Source of the DNA: Bacteroides fragilis NCTC 9343 | GTDB taxonomy: Bacteria > Bacteroidota > Bacteroidia > Bacteroidales > Bacteroidaceae | Direction: 5' to 3' | Length of the DNA stretch: 64,000 nt | Assembly (NCBI RefSeq): GCF_000025985.1 | Contig: NC_003228.3 | Coordinates: 496,001-560,000 of the forward strand | Shown here: positions 18,081 through 26,981 of the stretch, in pieces | Numbering within the stretch: position 1 is the first letter of the stretch | Layout: each line of letters starts with the position of its first letter | The notes under the pieces: model-generated | Told to the model about the DNA's origin: nothing | Seen by the model: only the letters and a program-made list of their open reading frames with translations | Database searches by the model: none | Made by a program: the position numbers and the translations under genes

Positions 18081-18138
18081 ACTTGATATTCTTTATTTTA
18101 TAGATTGTTATTGAGTTATCTTTGAACCTTTTCGGGTG

Positions 18139-18146
18139 CAAAAGTA
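18139..18146 (-). promoter_or_regulatory. Promoter -7 element of efp
   Basis: TACTTTTG on the minus strand, 59 bases before the start codon. Confidence 0.55.
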
Positions 18147-18220
18147 ATCTAAATCGGCAAAAAACACAAAATGTTTTGACTAAAAATGACTTAACTCTTG
18201 GTTTATTTAAAAAAAGTGCC

Positions 18221-18228
18221 TATTTTTG
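18221..18228 (+). promoter_or_regulatory. Promoter -7 element of rpmH
   Basis: TATTTTTG with a TTGG word (18198-18201) 19 bases upstream as the -33 element. Confidence 0.6.
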
Positions 18229-18273
18229 CAGCCCGAATCCGTAGAAGTAATAACATAAAAACAAGATACAGTA

Positions 18274-18435
18274 ATGAAAAGAACATTTCAACCCTCTAAC
18301 AGAAAGAGAAAAAACAAACACGGTTTCCGTGAGAGAATGGCTACAGCTAACGGCCGTAGAGTATTGGCTGCACGTCGCGCTAAAGGTCGTAAGAAACTGA
18401 CTGTTTCTGACGAATACAACGGAGTGAAGGCATAA
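18274..18435 (+). CDS. rpmH: 50S ribosomal protein L34
   Basis: 53 residues, strongly basic: [19 protein letters not shown] at the start is the L34 signature, followed by [21 protein letters not shown] structural protein of the large ribosomal subunit. Flanked by its own promoter and a terminator, so it is a single-gene transcript here; the usual rnpA neighbour is absent. Confidence 0.97.
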   Translation: MKRTFQPSNRKRKNKHGFRERMATANGRRVLAARRAKGRKKLTVSDEYNGVKA

Positions 18436-18461
18436 GTATTAGCCATTGCAAACGAATAAGA

Positions 18462-18496
18462 AGAAGTGAAGGAGGATTCCTTTGCTTCTTTTTGTT
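18462..18496 (+). terminator. Terminator after rpmH
   Basis: AGAAGTGAAGGA (18462-18473) pairs with TCCTTTGCTTCT (18478-18489) with two G-U pairs, loop GGAT, then a T-rich tail. Confidence 0.75.
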
Positions 18497-18616
18497 TTAG
18501 AACCGGTTCCAATTTGATAACGGTATCAGGCGCAAGGTGGAAAACCCAAAGAGAGGGTTTTGATACGCTTTTTTAAAAACTCGGTGAAAGTCTGTGATAC
18601 TGTGTAACGAAAATAG

Positions 18617-18624
18617 TATCTTTG
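18617..18624 (+). promoter_or_regulatory. Promoter -7 element of the PASTA-rluD-ddl operon
   Basis: TATCTTTG, 23 bases before the ATG at 18647. Confidence 0.6.
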
Positions 18625-18646
18625 TCCGCATTAACAGCTTATAATT

Positions 18647-19288
18647 ATGACGATAAAAGAATTTTTTTCTTTCAAGGCCAATAGATTCTTCTGGATAAAC
18701 ATCATAGCCATGGTTGTAGTGGCTGTGCTCATAGTGGTTGGCACACTTAAAGGACTGGATATATACACACGCCATGGCGAAGCTGTAATAGTGCCCGACG
18801 TAAAAGGAATGTCTGTAAGCGAAGCGGAAAAGATGTTCCGGAATCATGGACTGACTTGTGTGGTGTCCGACTCCAGTTACGTAAAAAATAAACCTTCCGG
18901 CATTATCCTGGATCTTAACCCGTCGGTCGGGCAGAAAGTGAAAGAAGGACGAACAATCTATCTGACAATAAATACCCTCAGTACTCCTTTGAGTGTGGTG
19001 CCTGATGTGGCCGATAACAGTTCCGTGCGTCAGGCGCAGGCAAAGTTGATCGCCGCAGGCTTTAAACTTACCGAAAACCGGATGGTGAGCGGAGAGAAGG
19101 ACTGGGTATATGGCGTGATCTATCAGGGACGCCAATTGCAGATTGGAGATAAAGCTCCCATCGGCGCTACGCTGACTCTGATGGTAGGTGACGGAGTGCA
19201 GTCTACCGCAACCGATTCTGTCGATATGGTGGAAAATGCTGCTATGTCTGTTGAGGATTCCGGAACAGATGATGATTCCTGGTTTTAA
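18647..19288 (+). CDS. Membrane-anchored PASTA-domain protein
   Basis: 213 residues. A short cytosolic start, one membrane segment (about residues 17-38), then outside PASTA repeats beginning VIVPDVKGMSVSEAEKMF (about 46) and VVPDVADNSSVRQAQAKL (about 118). PASTA domains bind peptidoglycan fragments or beta-lactams in kinases and PBPs; here there is no kinase or PBP domain. It heads an operon with rluD and ddl, so a cell-wall role is likely (inference). Confidence 0.85.
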   Translation: MTIKEFFSFKANRFFWINIIAMVVVAVLIVVGTLKGLDIYTRHGEAVIVPDVKGMSVSEAEKMFRNHGLTCVVSDSSYVKNKPSGIILDLNPSVGQKVKEGRTIYLTINTLSTPLSVVPDVADNSSVRQAQAKLIAAGFKLTENRMVSGEKDWVYGVIYQGRQLQIGDKAPIGATLTLMVGDGVQSTATDSVDMVENAAMSVEDSGTDDDSWF

Positions 19289-19317
19289 TATAAGAAACGT
19301 ATACGTAGAAAAAACGC

Positions 19318-20391
19318 ATGATAGAAGAATTGCCTGACGATATTGAACAGGACGAATTGGATGATATAGAACCCGTAGGTGACGAAAACCAGCTCTATGA
19401 ACATTTCCGCGTGGTAGTGGATAAAGGGCAGGCAATGGTCAGGGTCGATAAATATTTGTTTGAACGCATCGTCAATGCTTCGCGCAATCGCATACAGAAA
19501 GCGGCTGAAGACGGTTTTGTCATGGCCAATGGTAAACCGGTGAAGAGCAGCTATAAAGTGAAACCTCTGGATGTGATTACGGTGATGATGGATCGTCCCC
19601 GTTATGACAATGAGATTATTCCGGAGGATATTCCACTTCATATTGTCTATGAAGATAAATACCTGATGGTGGTGAATAAGCCGGCCGGACTGGTGGTGCA
19701 TCCGGGACACGGAAACTATCATGGTACGTTGGTCAATGCCATCGCTTGGCATCTCAAGGATAACCCCGATTACGATGCCAACGACCCACATGTGGGATTG
19801 GTGCACCGCATCGATAAAGATACTTCTGGATTACTGGTTATCGCTAAGACACCGGATGCCAAAACCAATCTGGGCGTCCAATTCTTTAATAAAACTACTA
19901 AGCGTAGATACCGCGCACTGGTATGGGGCATTGTCGATCAGGATGAAGGTACCATCGTAGGCAGTATTGCCCGCAATCCGAAAGACCGGATGCAAATGGC
20001 CGTTATGGCCGATCCTACCCAAGGGAAACATGCCGTCACCCACTACCGGGTGCTTGAACGTCTGGGATATGTCACTTTGGTGGAATGTATTCTTGAAACC
20101 GGGCGTACGCATCAGATACGTGTGCACATGAAGCATATCGGTCATGTACTCTTCAATGACGAGCGGTATGGCGGTCACGAAATCCTGAAAGGGACTCACT
20201 TTAGTAAATACAAACAATTTGTAAACAATTGCTTCGACACTTGTCCGCGGCAGGCTTTGCACGCCATGACGCTGGGGTTTGTGCATCCCGTCACTGGCGA
20301 AGAGATGCATTTTACTTCGGAGTTGCCGGACGACATGACCCGGTTGATAGAGAAGTGGAGAGGTTATATTAGTAACAGAGATTTAGAATGA
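19318..20391 (+). CDS. rluD: RluD-family 23S rRNA pseudouridine synthase
   Basis: 357 residues. An acidic N-terminal tail of about 30 residues, then an S4 RNA-binding domain (VRVDKYLFERIVNASRNRIQ), then the catalytic domain with HRIDKDTSGLLVIAKT whose Asp is the catalytic residue, and ETGRTHQIRVHMKHIGH. RluD-type enzymes isomerise uridines in helix 69 of 23S rRNA; RluC specificity cannot be excluded by eye. Its stop overlaps the ddl start by four bases. Confidence 0.9.
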   Translation: MIEELPDDIEQDELDDIEPVGDENQLYEHFRVVVDKGQAMVRVDKYLFERIVNASRNRIQKAAEDGFVMANGKPVKSSYKVKPLDVITVMMDRPRYDNEIIPEDIPLHIVYEDKYLMVVNKPAGLVVHPGHGNYHGTLVNAIAWHLKDNPDYDANDPHVGLVHRIDKDTSGLLVIAKTPDAKTNLGVQFFNKTTKRRYRALVWGIVDQDEGTIVGSIARNPKDRMQMAVMADPTQGKHAVTHYRVLERLGYVTLVECILETGRTHQIRVHMKHIGHVLFNDERYGGHEILKGTHFSKYKQFVNNCFDTCPRQALHAMTLGFVHPVTGEEMHFTSELPDDMTRLIEKWRGYISNRDLE

Positions 20392-21362
20392 AACGCAACA
20401 TTGCCATTGTGGCAGGAGGCGATACCTCCGAAATCGTAGTTTCCCTGCGTAGTGCACAGGGCATTTACTCCTTTATCGACAAGGAGAAGTATAATTTGTA
20501 CATCGTAGAAATGGAAGGTCGGCGTTGGGAAGTGCAATTGCAGGACGGAAGTAAAACACCGGTGGACAGAAACGACTTTAGTTTTATGAATGGGGCGGAG
20601 AAGGTCGTGTTCGACTTTGCTTATATCACCATTCACGGAACACCGGGAGAGGACGGACGTTTGCAGGGCTATTTCGACATGATACGCATTCCGTATTCAT
20701 GTTGTGGCGTACTGGCCGCTGCCATCACTTACGATAAATTTGTCTGCAACCAGTATCTCAAAGCATTTGGTGTGCGTATCTCCGAATCGTTGTTGCTACG
20801 TCAGGGACAGGCTGTCTCCGATGAAGATGTGGTGGAAAAAATTGGCCTGCCTTGCTTTATCAAACCCAATCTGGGAGGATCCAGCTTTGGTGTGACTAAG
20901 GTGAAGACGCGCGAACAGATTCAACCTGCCATTGCCAAGGCTTTCAGTGAAGCTGAGGAAGTGATGATAGAAGCCTTTATGGGCGGAACAGAATTGACTT
21001 GCGGTTGTTATAAGACGAAAGAAAAATCGGTAGTCTTTCCGTTGACCGAGGTCGTGACACATAATGAATTCTTCGATTACGATGCAAAGTACAACGGACA
21101 GGTGGACGAGATCACTCCGGCACGTATATCGGAAGAACTGACCCGGCGTGTCCAGACTTTAACCTCGGCTATTTACGATATATTGGGATGTTCCGGCATT
21201 ATTCGAGTGGACTATATCATTACGGAAGGTGAGAAGATCAATCTTCTGGAGGTGAATACCACACCGGGTATGACCGCTACCAGTTTTATTCCCCAGCAGG
21301 TGCGTGCCGCCGGACTGGATATAAAAGACGTGATGACTGATATTATAGAAAATAAATTTTAG
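20388..21362 (+). CDS. ddl: D-alanine--D-alanine ligase
   Basis: 324 residues, ATP-grasp fold. It joins two D-Ala molecules with ATP for peptidoglycan synthesis. Seen: N-terminal VAGGDTSE, the substrate loop HGTPGEDGRLQGYFDMI (residues about 84-100), KPNLGGSSFGV (about 160), and the C-terminal metal site LEVNTTPGMTATSFIPQQ. Overlaps rluD by ATGA, so translationally coupled. Confidence 0.95.
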   Translation: MKRNIAIVAGGDTSEIVVSLRSAQGIYSFIDKEKYNLYIVEMEGRRWEVQLQDGSKTPVDRNDFSFMNGAEKVVFDFAYITIHGTPGEDGRLQGYFDMIRIPYSCCGVLAAAITYDKFVCNQYLKAFGVRISESLLLRQGQAVSDEDVVEKIGLPCFIKPNLGGSSFGVTKVKTREQIQPAIAKAFSEAEEVMIEAFMGGTELTCGCYKTKEKSVVFPLTEVVTHNEFFDYDAKYNGQVDEITPARISEELTRRVQTLTSAIYDILGCSGIIRVDYIITEGEKINLLEVNTTPGMTATSFIPQQVRAAGLDIKDVMTDIIENKF

Positions 21363-21502
21363 CTGTAAGCTGCGGGCCACGAGCTACAGTCGGCAAGCCG
21401 CACCGATTCCGTACGGGATAGAGCGGTGCAGCCTTTGTAGCTTATCGTTGATTACCTGTAACTCGTTGCTCGTCACTTGTAGTTTATAAAAGAATAAAAG
21501 CT

Positions 21503-22651
21503 ATGAATACAACAGAGTTTGATGAAATCCGTCCTTACAACGACGAAGAACTCTCCGGGGTTTTCGAAGAACTGATTGCCGATCCGGCTTTTCAGAAGGT
21601 GGTTGCCGGGGTGATACCGGATGTACCCTTTGAGATGCTGGCACAAAAGATGCGTGCCTGTAGAACGAAACTGGAATTTCAGAAAACCTTTTGCTACGGT
21701 TTGCTATGGAAACTTGCAGGCGACTGTACGGATGGTATTTCATTGGATCATACGGCTATTCCGGACAAGAGCAAAGCATACACCTACATCTCGAATCACC
21801 GTGACATCATTCTTGATTCCGGTTTCTTATCTGTATTGTTAGTCGACCAGGGGATGGATACGGTGGAGATTGCCATTGGCGATAATCTGCTGATTTATCC
21901 GTGGATCAAGAAGTTTGTCCGGGTCAATAAATCATTTATCGTGCAGCGTGCACTGACCATGAGGCAAATGCTTGAGTCGTCTGCCCGCATGTCCCGTTAT
22001 ATGCACTATACAATCGGAGAAAAGAATCAGTCCATTTGGATTGCACAACGTGAAGGACGTGCCAAAGACTCTAACGACCGTACTCAGGACAGTGTACTCA
22101 AGATGCTGGCAATGGGGGGCGAAGGGGATGTGGTCAGCCGTCTGATGGAGATGAATATTGCTCCTCTCGCTATTTCCTACGAATATGATCCCTGCGATTA
22201 CCTGAAAGCACAGGAGTTCCAGCTGAAGCGTGATATAGAGGGCTATAAGAAAACGATGGCAGATGACCTGAAAAATATGCAGACCGGTTTGTTTGGCTAT
22301 AAAGGCCGGGTGCATTTCCAGACGGGAGCTTGCCTCAATGACCTGCTTTCGACAGTAGATCGCTCTTTACCGAAACCAGAGTTGTTTGCACGTATCTCTA
22401 CGTGGATCGATCAGCGCATTCATAGCAATTACCGTCTTTATCCGGGCAATTATGTAGCTCACGATCTGTTGACTGGTAAGAATGATTTTGAATCCCACTA
22501 TACGTTGGCCGAGAAGGAACGTTTCGAGGCTTATGTGGAAAAGCAGCTTGAAAAGATAGAGATTCCCAACAAAGATATTTCTTTCTTGCGTGAAAAGCTG
22601 TTGTTGATGTATGCCAATCCGTTGACCAACTATTTGGCCGCTCGTCAATGA
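21503..22651 (+). CDS. PlsC-like acyltransferase
   Basis: 382 residues. The central part has an acyltransferase-type motif YISNHRDIILDSGF at about residues 93-107 and a downstream IWIAQREGRAKDSND block that fits the glycerolphosphate acyltransferase fold (PlsC/PlsB type). The His-Asp spacing is one longer than the classic HX4D if the second Asp is counted. Likely acylates a glycerolipid or related acceptor at the inner membrane. Follows ddl by 140 bases and overlaps the NigD-like gene by four bases. Confidence 0.7.
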   Translation: MNTTEFDEIRPYNDEELSGVFEELIADPAFQKVVAGVIPDVPFEMLAQKMRACRTKLEFQKTFCYGLLWKLAGDCTDGISLDHTAIPDKSKAYTYISNHRDIILDSGFLSVLLVDQGMDTVEIAIGDNLLIYPWIKKFVRVNKSFIVQRALTMRQMLESSARMSRYMHYTIGEKNQSIWIAQREGRAKDSNDRTQDSVLKMLAMGGEGDVVSRLMEMNIAPLAISYEYDPCDYLKAQEFQLKRDIEGYKKTMADDLKNMQTGLFGYKGRVHFQTGACLNDLLSTVDRSLPKPELFARISTWIDQRIHSNYRLYPGNYVAHDLLTGKNDFESHYTLAEKERFEAYVEKQLEKIEIPNKDISFLREKLLLMYANPLTNYLAARQ

Positions 22652-23343
22652 GAATATGGACGTTACATATCGTCCTGTCTGTATTGTTTTCCGTCTTCCT
22701 GTTTTCCTGTAACGAAGATGATGGTGCTCCTTACCCTTCCGTGAGGTTGGAGTTTCTGACTGCAGAGTCGGGAGCAGACGGTCGGTTGCAAACGTTGGTT
22801 ACGGATAAGGGAGAACGTCTGGTCGTGGCGGAGGACCGCACTGAATCGGAGCTGTTACCCAATTCCTCTAGCCGTGTGGTGAGCAATTACGAAGTGCTTT
22901 CGTCGGTAGGAGGGCGGAAAGAGATACGCATTTATGCATTAGCTAATACGGTTTCTCCGGTTCCGCTGCCTGCCGGAGAGTTCCGGAATGGCTTGAAATT
23001 CGATCCGGTTGATATGCTCAGTATCTGGATGGGGCGTGATTATCTGAATATGACTCTCTCTATCCGGGCACAGAATGCGCGGCATACGTTTCATTTCATT
23101 CAGGAGTCTGTGGAGCGGGATGCTGTAACCGGAAAGCTGAAAGTCCATTTAATGCTCTATCATGACGATGGGGGAGATGTGGAGGCTTATGCCAAGCGGG
23201 CTTATGTCTCGGTACCGTTGAGGCAGTACACGTCCGATATCGGGGAATCAGTGATCATTTATTTCAGTTTTCATACGTATGACGGGGAGGTGCAGACCTA
23301 TCAGTTTGAATACGTACCCAGTCACTTAACCATTAATTACTAA
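22648..23343 (+). CDS. NigD-like lipoprotein
   Basis: 231 residues with a lipoprotein signal (FSVFLFSC, Cys about residue 21). The mature protein matches the NigD-like family of Bacteroidetes in length and pattern (an early LEFLTAESGADGRLQTLVTD segment and a C-terminal TYQFEYVPS). NigD is known from the Prevotella nigrescin locus; the function of the homologues is unknown. Overlaps the acyltransferase gene by four bases and is followed four bases later by the rhodanese gene. Confidence 0.8.
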   Translation: MRIWTLHIVLSVLFSVFLFSCNEDDGAPYPSVRLEFLTAESGADGRLQTLVTDKGERLVVAEDRTESELLPNSSSRVVSNYEVLSSVGGRKEIRIYALANTVSPVPLPAGEFRNGLKFDPVDMLSIWMGRDYLNMTLSIRAQNARHTFHFIQESVERDAVTGKLKVHLMLYHDDGGDVEAYAKRAYVSVPLRQYTSDIGESVIIYFSFHTYDGEVQTYQFEYVPSHLTINY

Positions 23344-23347
23344 TTAT

Positions 23348-23743
23348 ATGTCGAAAATGAATTCAATGCTTATGGGAATATGTTTTCTTTTGTCTTCTCT
23401 CTTTTCTTGCCAGCAGTCGAAAGGGAATTTCAAGACAGTGCCGGTGAAGGAGTTTGCTTCGCTGATTGAGGATGCAAGTGTGCAACGGCTGGATGTCCGT
23501 ACCATGGCTGAATATTCGGAAGGCCACATTCCGGGGACGATCAATATCAATGTGCTCGATGATTCGTTTGCGGTTATGGCAGACTCCACACTTCAAAAAG
23601 ATAAACCGGTGGCTTTATATTGCCGCAGTGGCAAGCGAAGCAAGAAGGCGGCTGCCATTCTCAGTGAGAAAGGATATAAAGTGTACGAATTGGATAAAGG
23701 ATTCAATGCCTGGCAGGAAGCAGGCGAGAAAGTGGAGAAATAA
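23348..23743 (+). CDS. Rhodanese-like lipoprotein
   Basis: 131 residues. A lipoprotein-type signal ends LLSSLFSC. The single rhodanese domain shows DVRTMAEYSEGHIPGTININV (in two parts) and the active-site loop ALYCRSGKRSKKAA with the catalytic Cys. Single-domain rhodaneses move sulfane sulfur or act in redox or stress functions; here it would be outside the inner membrane. Last gene of the PASTA operon. Confidence 0.87.
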   Translation: MSKMNSMLMGICFLLSSLFSCQQSKGNFKTVPVKEFASLIEDASVQRLDVRTMAEYSEGHIPGTININVLDDSFAVMADSTLQKDKPVALYCRSGKRSKKAAAILSEKGYKVYELDKGFNAWQEAGEKVEK

Positions 23744-23766
23744 GAATGAACGATTATTGAACAATG

Positions 23767-23818
23767 AATGATCAACGATGAACAGGCTATGTATTATTAT
23801 CGTTCGTCGTTGATCATT
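23767..23818. terminator. Long hairpin between convergent genes
   Basis: 23767-23783 pairs with 23802-23818 over 17 bases with one G-U pair (half-site AATGATCAACGATGAAC). It lies between the rhodanese stop and the argF' stop, so it may serve both as terminator, although the T tract is poor. Confidence 0.5.
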
Positions 23819-23841
23819 TATTATGGATCGTTCAAAAATCG

Positions 23842-24798
23842 TTATGGTAGATTTTCCAGCAGTCTTTTCAGTACCACTGTCGCCGAGATTTCACGGTTTG
23901 CGGCTTCCGGGATGACAATGGATTGCGGACTCTCGATAACATCATCCGTCACAATCATATTCCGTCTTACAGGGAGGCAGTGCATGAAGTAGGCATTATT
24001 GGTGACGGCCATCTGACGGTCGCCTACGGTCCAATTACGGTCTGTACTCAGAATCTGTCCGTAGTTGTCGCCTGTATAAGCTGCCCAGTTCTTGGCATAT
24101 ATAAAGTCGGCTCCTTCGAAAGCTTTCATCTGATCATATTCTACCCGTGCGTTTCCTACAAACTTCGGATCGAGTTCGTAACCTTCGGGGTGGGTGATGA
24201 CAAACTCATAGTCTGTGGCATTCATCCATTCGGCAAACGAGTTGGGCACTGCCTGTGGCAATGGCCGCGGATGGGGAGCCCAGGTCATTACTACTTTAGG
24301 GCGGGCTGTCTTTTTGTATTCTTCAATGGTGATCAGGTCGGCAAAGCTCTGCAACGGATGACGGGTAGCTGCTTCCATAGAGAACACCGGGCGTCCGGAA
24401 TGTTGTATGAACTGATTGATGATCACTTCATTATAGTCATACTCACGGTTTTCGAAGCGGGCAAACGAACGTACACCGATGATGTCACAATAACATCCCA
24501 TCACCGGGATGGCTTCCAGCAGATGTTCCGGTTTGTCACCGTCCATGATGACGCCGCGTTCGGTTTCCAATTTCCAGGCCCCTTGATTGATGTCCAGTAC
24601 AATTACGTTCATACCCAGGTTGAGAGCAGCTTTCTGGGTGCTGAGACGGGTGCGGAGGCTGGAGTTAAAGAAGATCATCAATAGAGTTTTATTACGTCCC
24701 AGTTCCACATATTTGAACCGGTCTTTCTTGATCTCGAATGATTCGGCAAGGGCTGATTTCAGGTCGCCGATGTCTTGTACGCAAGTAAATTTCTTCAT
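23842..24798 (-). CDS. argF': N-succinyl-L-ornithine carbamoyltransferase
   Basis: 318 residues from the ATG at 24798 (frame open to 24873, but the promoter at 24833-24840 lies inside that extension). It transfers the carbamoyl group to an acylated ornithine in arginine synthesis. The carbamoyl-phosphate motif is FFNSSLRTRLSTQKA at about 43-57. Residue 90 is Pro (GDKPEHLLEA); in the B. fragilis enzyme Pro90 selects succinylornithine, whereas acetylornithine enzymes carry Glu there. C-terminal MHCLPVRRNMIVTDDVI is present. argD, argC and argG lie about 38 kb away. Confidence 0.93.
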   Translation of the reverse strand: MKKFTCVQDIGDLKSALAESFEIKKDRFKYVELGRNKTLLMIFFNSSLRTRLSTQKAALNLGMNVIVLDINQGAWKLETERGVIMDGDKPEHLLEAIPVMGCYCDIIGVRSFARFENREYDYNEVIINQFIQHSGRPVFSMEAATRHPLQSFADLITIEEYKKTARPKVVMTWAPHPRPLPQAVPNSFAEWMNATDYEFVITHPEGYELDPKFVGNARVEYDQMKAFEGADFIYAKNWAAYTGDNYGQILSTDRNWTVGDRQMAVTNNAYFMHCLPVRRNMIVTDDVIESPQSIVIPEAANREISATVVLKRLLENLP

Positions 24799-24832
24799 AA
24801 TTGTCTTTGTTAGAATGAATATACCTTTTCCG

Positions 24833-24840
24833 CAAAGGTA
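24833..24840 (-). promoter_or_regulatory. Promoter -7 element of argF'
   Basis: TACCTTTG on the minus strand, 35 bases before the ATG at 24798. Confidence 0.55.
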
Positions 24841-24851
24841 TGATAAAATTT

Positions 24852-25580
24852 TCAATTGGCAGGCTGCGCCCATGAAAGATACTCCGTTTGCCGTGGAGAC
24901 AGGAAGGTGCTGTTGGCCAGATAGTCCTTGTTGTTGGCGTAGATAAAGAGCACACTACCTTTTTTGATTGTGTCGATAATCGGTTTGGCGAGTGCTTGCG
25001 GCAAGGCGGGGCATCCGAGGCTCCGTCCCAAGCGTCCGGCAGAAGCGGTGATGTTGGGATTGGCATATGCGGCACCATGCATCACGATGGCGCGTTGTTT
25101 GGCTTGGTCGTTAATTCCTTTTTCCAGCCCGTTCAGCACCAGGGAGTAACCGTTGCGTCCCTGATAAGTGTTTTCGGTCAGGTAAAAGCCAAGCGAACTT
25201 TTGTACGAACCGTTTTTATTGGAGAATGAGGTTGCATAGTTTCCTCCGCTATTTTTGCCGTGTGATACGACGGAAGTATATAGCAACTTTTTGTTTTTCA
25301 TATCGAGCACGTAAAGGCGCTTCTCGGTAGATGGTTTTGAAAAATCGATCAGGGTCATGATGGACTTGCTTTTCTGCTCGATTTTCTGATAGCCGGTCAC
25401 TGCCTGTCGGAAAGCTGTATAGCTGACAATCCCGTCCAGCTGCATATCATCGAACAGTTGATCTATTTCGTCTGTCTCCGGAGTAGAGGCTACAGAAACA
25501 GGCTCACTGGCCGGTGCATGGTTGGGTACTTCTGCCAGTGGGAGCAGAAACAATAGGAGGAATAGAAATACTTTTTGCAT
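24852..25580 (-). CDS. Murein L,D-transpeptidase catalytic domain protein
   Basis: 242 residues with a signal peptide (LLFLLPLAEV region). The catalytic part shows IVMHGAAYAN (His about residue 167) and GRLGRSLGCPALP (Cys about 190), the HG...SxGC arrangement of the murein L,D-transpeptidase catalytic family. Such proteins cross-link peptidoglycan or attach proteins to it, or trim it. Next to a second, YkuD-type L,D-transpeptidase. Confidence 0.82.
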   Translation of the reverse strand: MQKVFLFLLLFLLPLAEVPNHAPASEPVSVASTPETDEIDQLFDDMQLDGIVSYTAFRQAVTGYQKIEQKSKSIMTLIDFSKPSTEKRLYVLDMKNKKLLYTSVVSHGKNSGGNYATSFSNKNGSYKSSLGFYLTENTYQGRNGYSLVLNGLEKGINDQAKQRAIVMHGAAYANPNITASAGRLGRSLGCPALPQALAKPIIDTIKKGSVLFIYANNKDYLANSTFLSPRQTEYLSWAQPAN

Positions 25581-25603
25581 AGGAAACTGAGAAAATAACG
25601 GCG

Positions 25604-25611
25604 CAAAGATA
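25604..25611 (-). promoter_or_regulatory. Promoter -7 element of the murein transpeptidase gene
   Basis: TATCTTTG on the minus strand, 24 bases before the start codon at 25580. Confidence 0.55.
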
Positions 25612-25618
25612 CGGATTT

Positions 25619-26641
25619 CTATTCCAAAACAAAAATAATTGTCTCATTTACAGGAGCCCAGTCGAAAATAAACTTGGAATGTGATGTTGCATTCCGTACA
25701 CACATGTGCGAGCGGGGCGTGGTGCCCAGAGACGGGCTGTACTCTATAAGTGCTTTACGGGGCTCGTTTACCGGGACTCCGTGAATGTATCCTCCGTCTG
25801 AGAATCGGCTGGCATAAGGCGCAAAACCTCCGGTGGCGGTGGAACCGTCTTTGAGGAATATCATGCGTGTCTTTTTTTCCTGTAGGACGAATATCCCTAA
25901 TGGTGTCTCTTGTGCATACGGAGGGCGATGCCTTCCGGTAGTGGCGGGGTTCATACTCCGTACGGTCCATTGGGCTTCACCGGTTTGTTCCAAAGTCATT
26001 ATGTTCTGGTCTCTTCGGTCTATCATGATTGTTTTGATGAAGTGTGTCGTATCCGGGAGCACTTTGACGTACCTCTTGGGTACATACCACTCTTCGCCAA
26101 TATAGATAGGGGATACCTTGACGAAATTCTCTCCGTCGGCCAGGAAGCGGACCAGCGAACCGTCTTCTCCATAACGTTCGGGCACAAGCGTATCGGTGAG
26201 CAAATAGAGCGGGACGGACTGGTAGCGCTCTATGCCCAGCGTGTCGGCAATGCGTTTATAGGCATTCCGTTTGTAATGGCGTACCAATGGAGCCTCGCCG
26301 TTCCGGTTCTTATAGTTCTGCAAGATGCCCCATTGCGAGGGTGTCTGCTGAATGTTTTCGAGCAGTGCCAGGCGTTCTTTGATCTTATCCCATTGAAAAC
26401 TGCGGGTCGTATCTTTGTACGGATACGTATCTTCAAGAGTATATTTATCATAGAGCAAATCTTTCTTGATCTCTATCTGTTCTGCGGAGATGGCTTTGGG
26501 CTTCTCTTCCGGAGGCACCGTTTCCAGTGAATCCGCTACACCGGTGACTTGGGGCTGTGGCAAATTTGTTCTGTTTTCTCTATTGCATGCGCAGAGAAGG
26601 CAAGAAAGGGTGAGCAGGTATATATAGGCTGTTTGCTTCAT
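25619..26641 (-). CDS. YkuD-type L,D-transpeptidase lipoprotein
   Basis: 340 residues from the ATG at 26641 (frame open to 26698; the promoter at 26668-26675 excludes the longer start). Lipoprotein signal LTLSCLLCAC. The C-terminal catalytic part has YIHGVP (His) and the SHMCVRN active-site motif with Cys. The first 150 residues have no recognisable domain. Likely forms or exchanges 3-3 cross-links in peptidoglycan on the periplasmic side. Confidence 0.82.
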   Translation of the reverse strand: MKQTAYIYLLTLSCLLCACNRENRTNLPQPQVTGVADSLETVPPEEKPKAISAEQIEIKKDLLYDKYTLEDTYPYKDTTRSFQWDKIKERLALLENIQQTPSQWGILQNYKNRNGEAPLVRHYKRNAYKRIADTLGIERYQSVPLYLLTDTLVPERYGEDGSLVRFLADGENFVKVSPIYIGEEWYVPKRYVKVLPDTTHFIKTIMIDRRDQNIMTLEQTGEAQWTVRSMNPATTGRHRPPYAQETPLGIFVLQEKKTRMIFLKDGSTATGGFAPYASRFSDGGYIHGVPVNEPRKALIEYSPSLGTTPRSHMCVRNATSHSKFIFDWAPVNETIIFVLE

Positions 26642-26667
26642 AATGGGATAGGTTTGGAGTTCATTTA

Positions 26668-26675
26668 CAAATATA
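26668..26675 (-). promoter_or_regulatory. Promoter -7 element of the YkuD lipoprotein gene
   Basis: TATATTTG on the minus strand, 27 bases before the ATG at 26641. Confidence 0.5.
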
Positions 26676-26859
26676 ATGTTTTTTATAAGGAATAGCAAGG
26701 CGTTTTGTTCTCGTATTACTAATAATTTGCATAATTGCCTCCGTTTTTGTCAAGAGTAAGTTTACGCTTCCTTAACATAAGCGCTCTCCGGATTATACTA
26801 TTTATACTTTTCGAATCTTGTCCGGTGGTGTAGGCCCGGATGCAGTCGGAAGGGTAGAG

Positions 26860-26962
26860 GGATCAACCGTCTCCAACTGCCGGATCAACCGTCTTTGGGT
26901 CGGAACGCAGGCTCTTCCGACAAGAAACCCCGGCTCTGTTGAAGCGTAATCCCGGCTCTGTT
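26860..26962. repeat. Two tandem duplications, both with 22-bp period
   Basis: GGATCAACCGTCT occurs at 26860-26872 and 26882-26894; CCCGGCTCTGTT occurs at 26929-26940 and 26951-26962. Between them GTCGGAA...TTCCGAC forms a small hairpin. This is the rest of a 430-base gene-free stretch between the YkuD lipoprotein gene and proA; no open frame of note is seen. Confidence 0.5.
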
Positions 26963-26981
26963 CACGAGGGGTATCGGCTGT

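Noticed and set aside
18497-19435. 312-codon antisense frame over the PASTA gene
   Set aside because: Opposes a convincing gene and its promoter; no domain pattern.
23923-24684. 253-codon antisense frame over argF'
   Set aside because: Mirror of a well-supported gene; no recognisable protein.
24799-24873. Overlap of argF' with the murein transpeptidase gene
   Set aside because: Only arises from an upstream ATG; promoter and family length place the argF' start at 24798.
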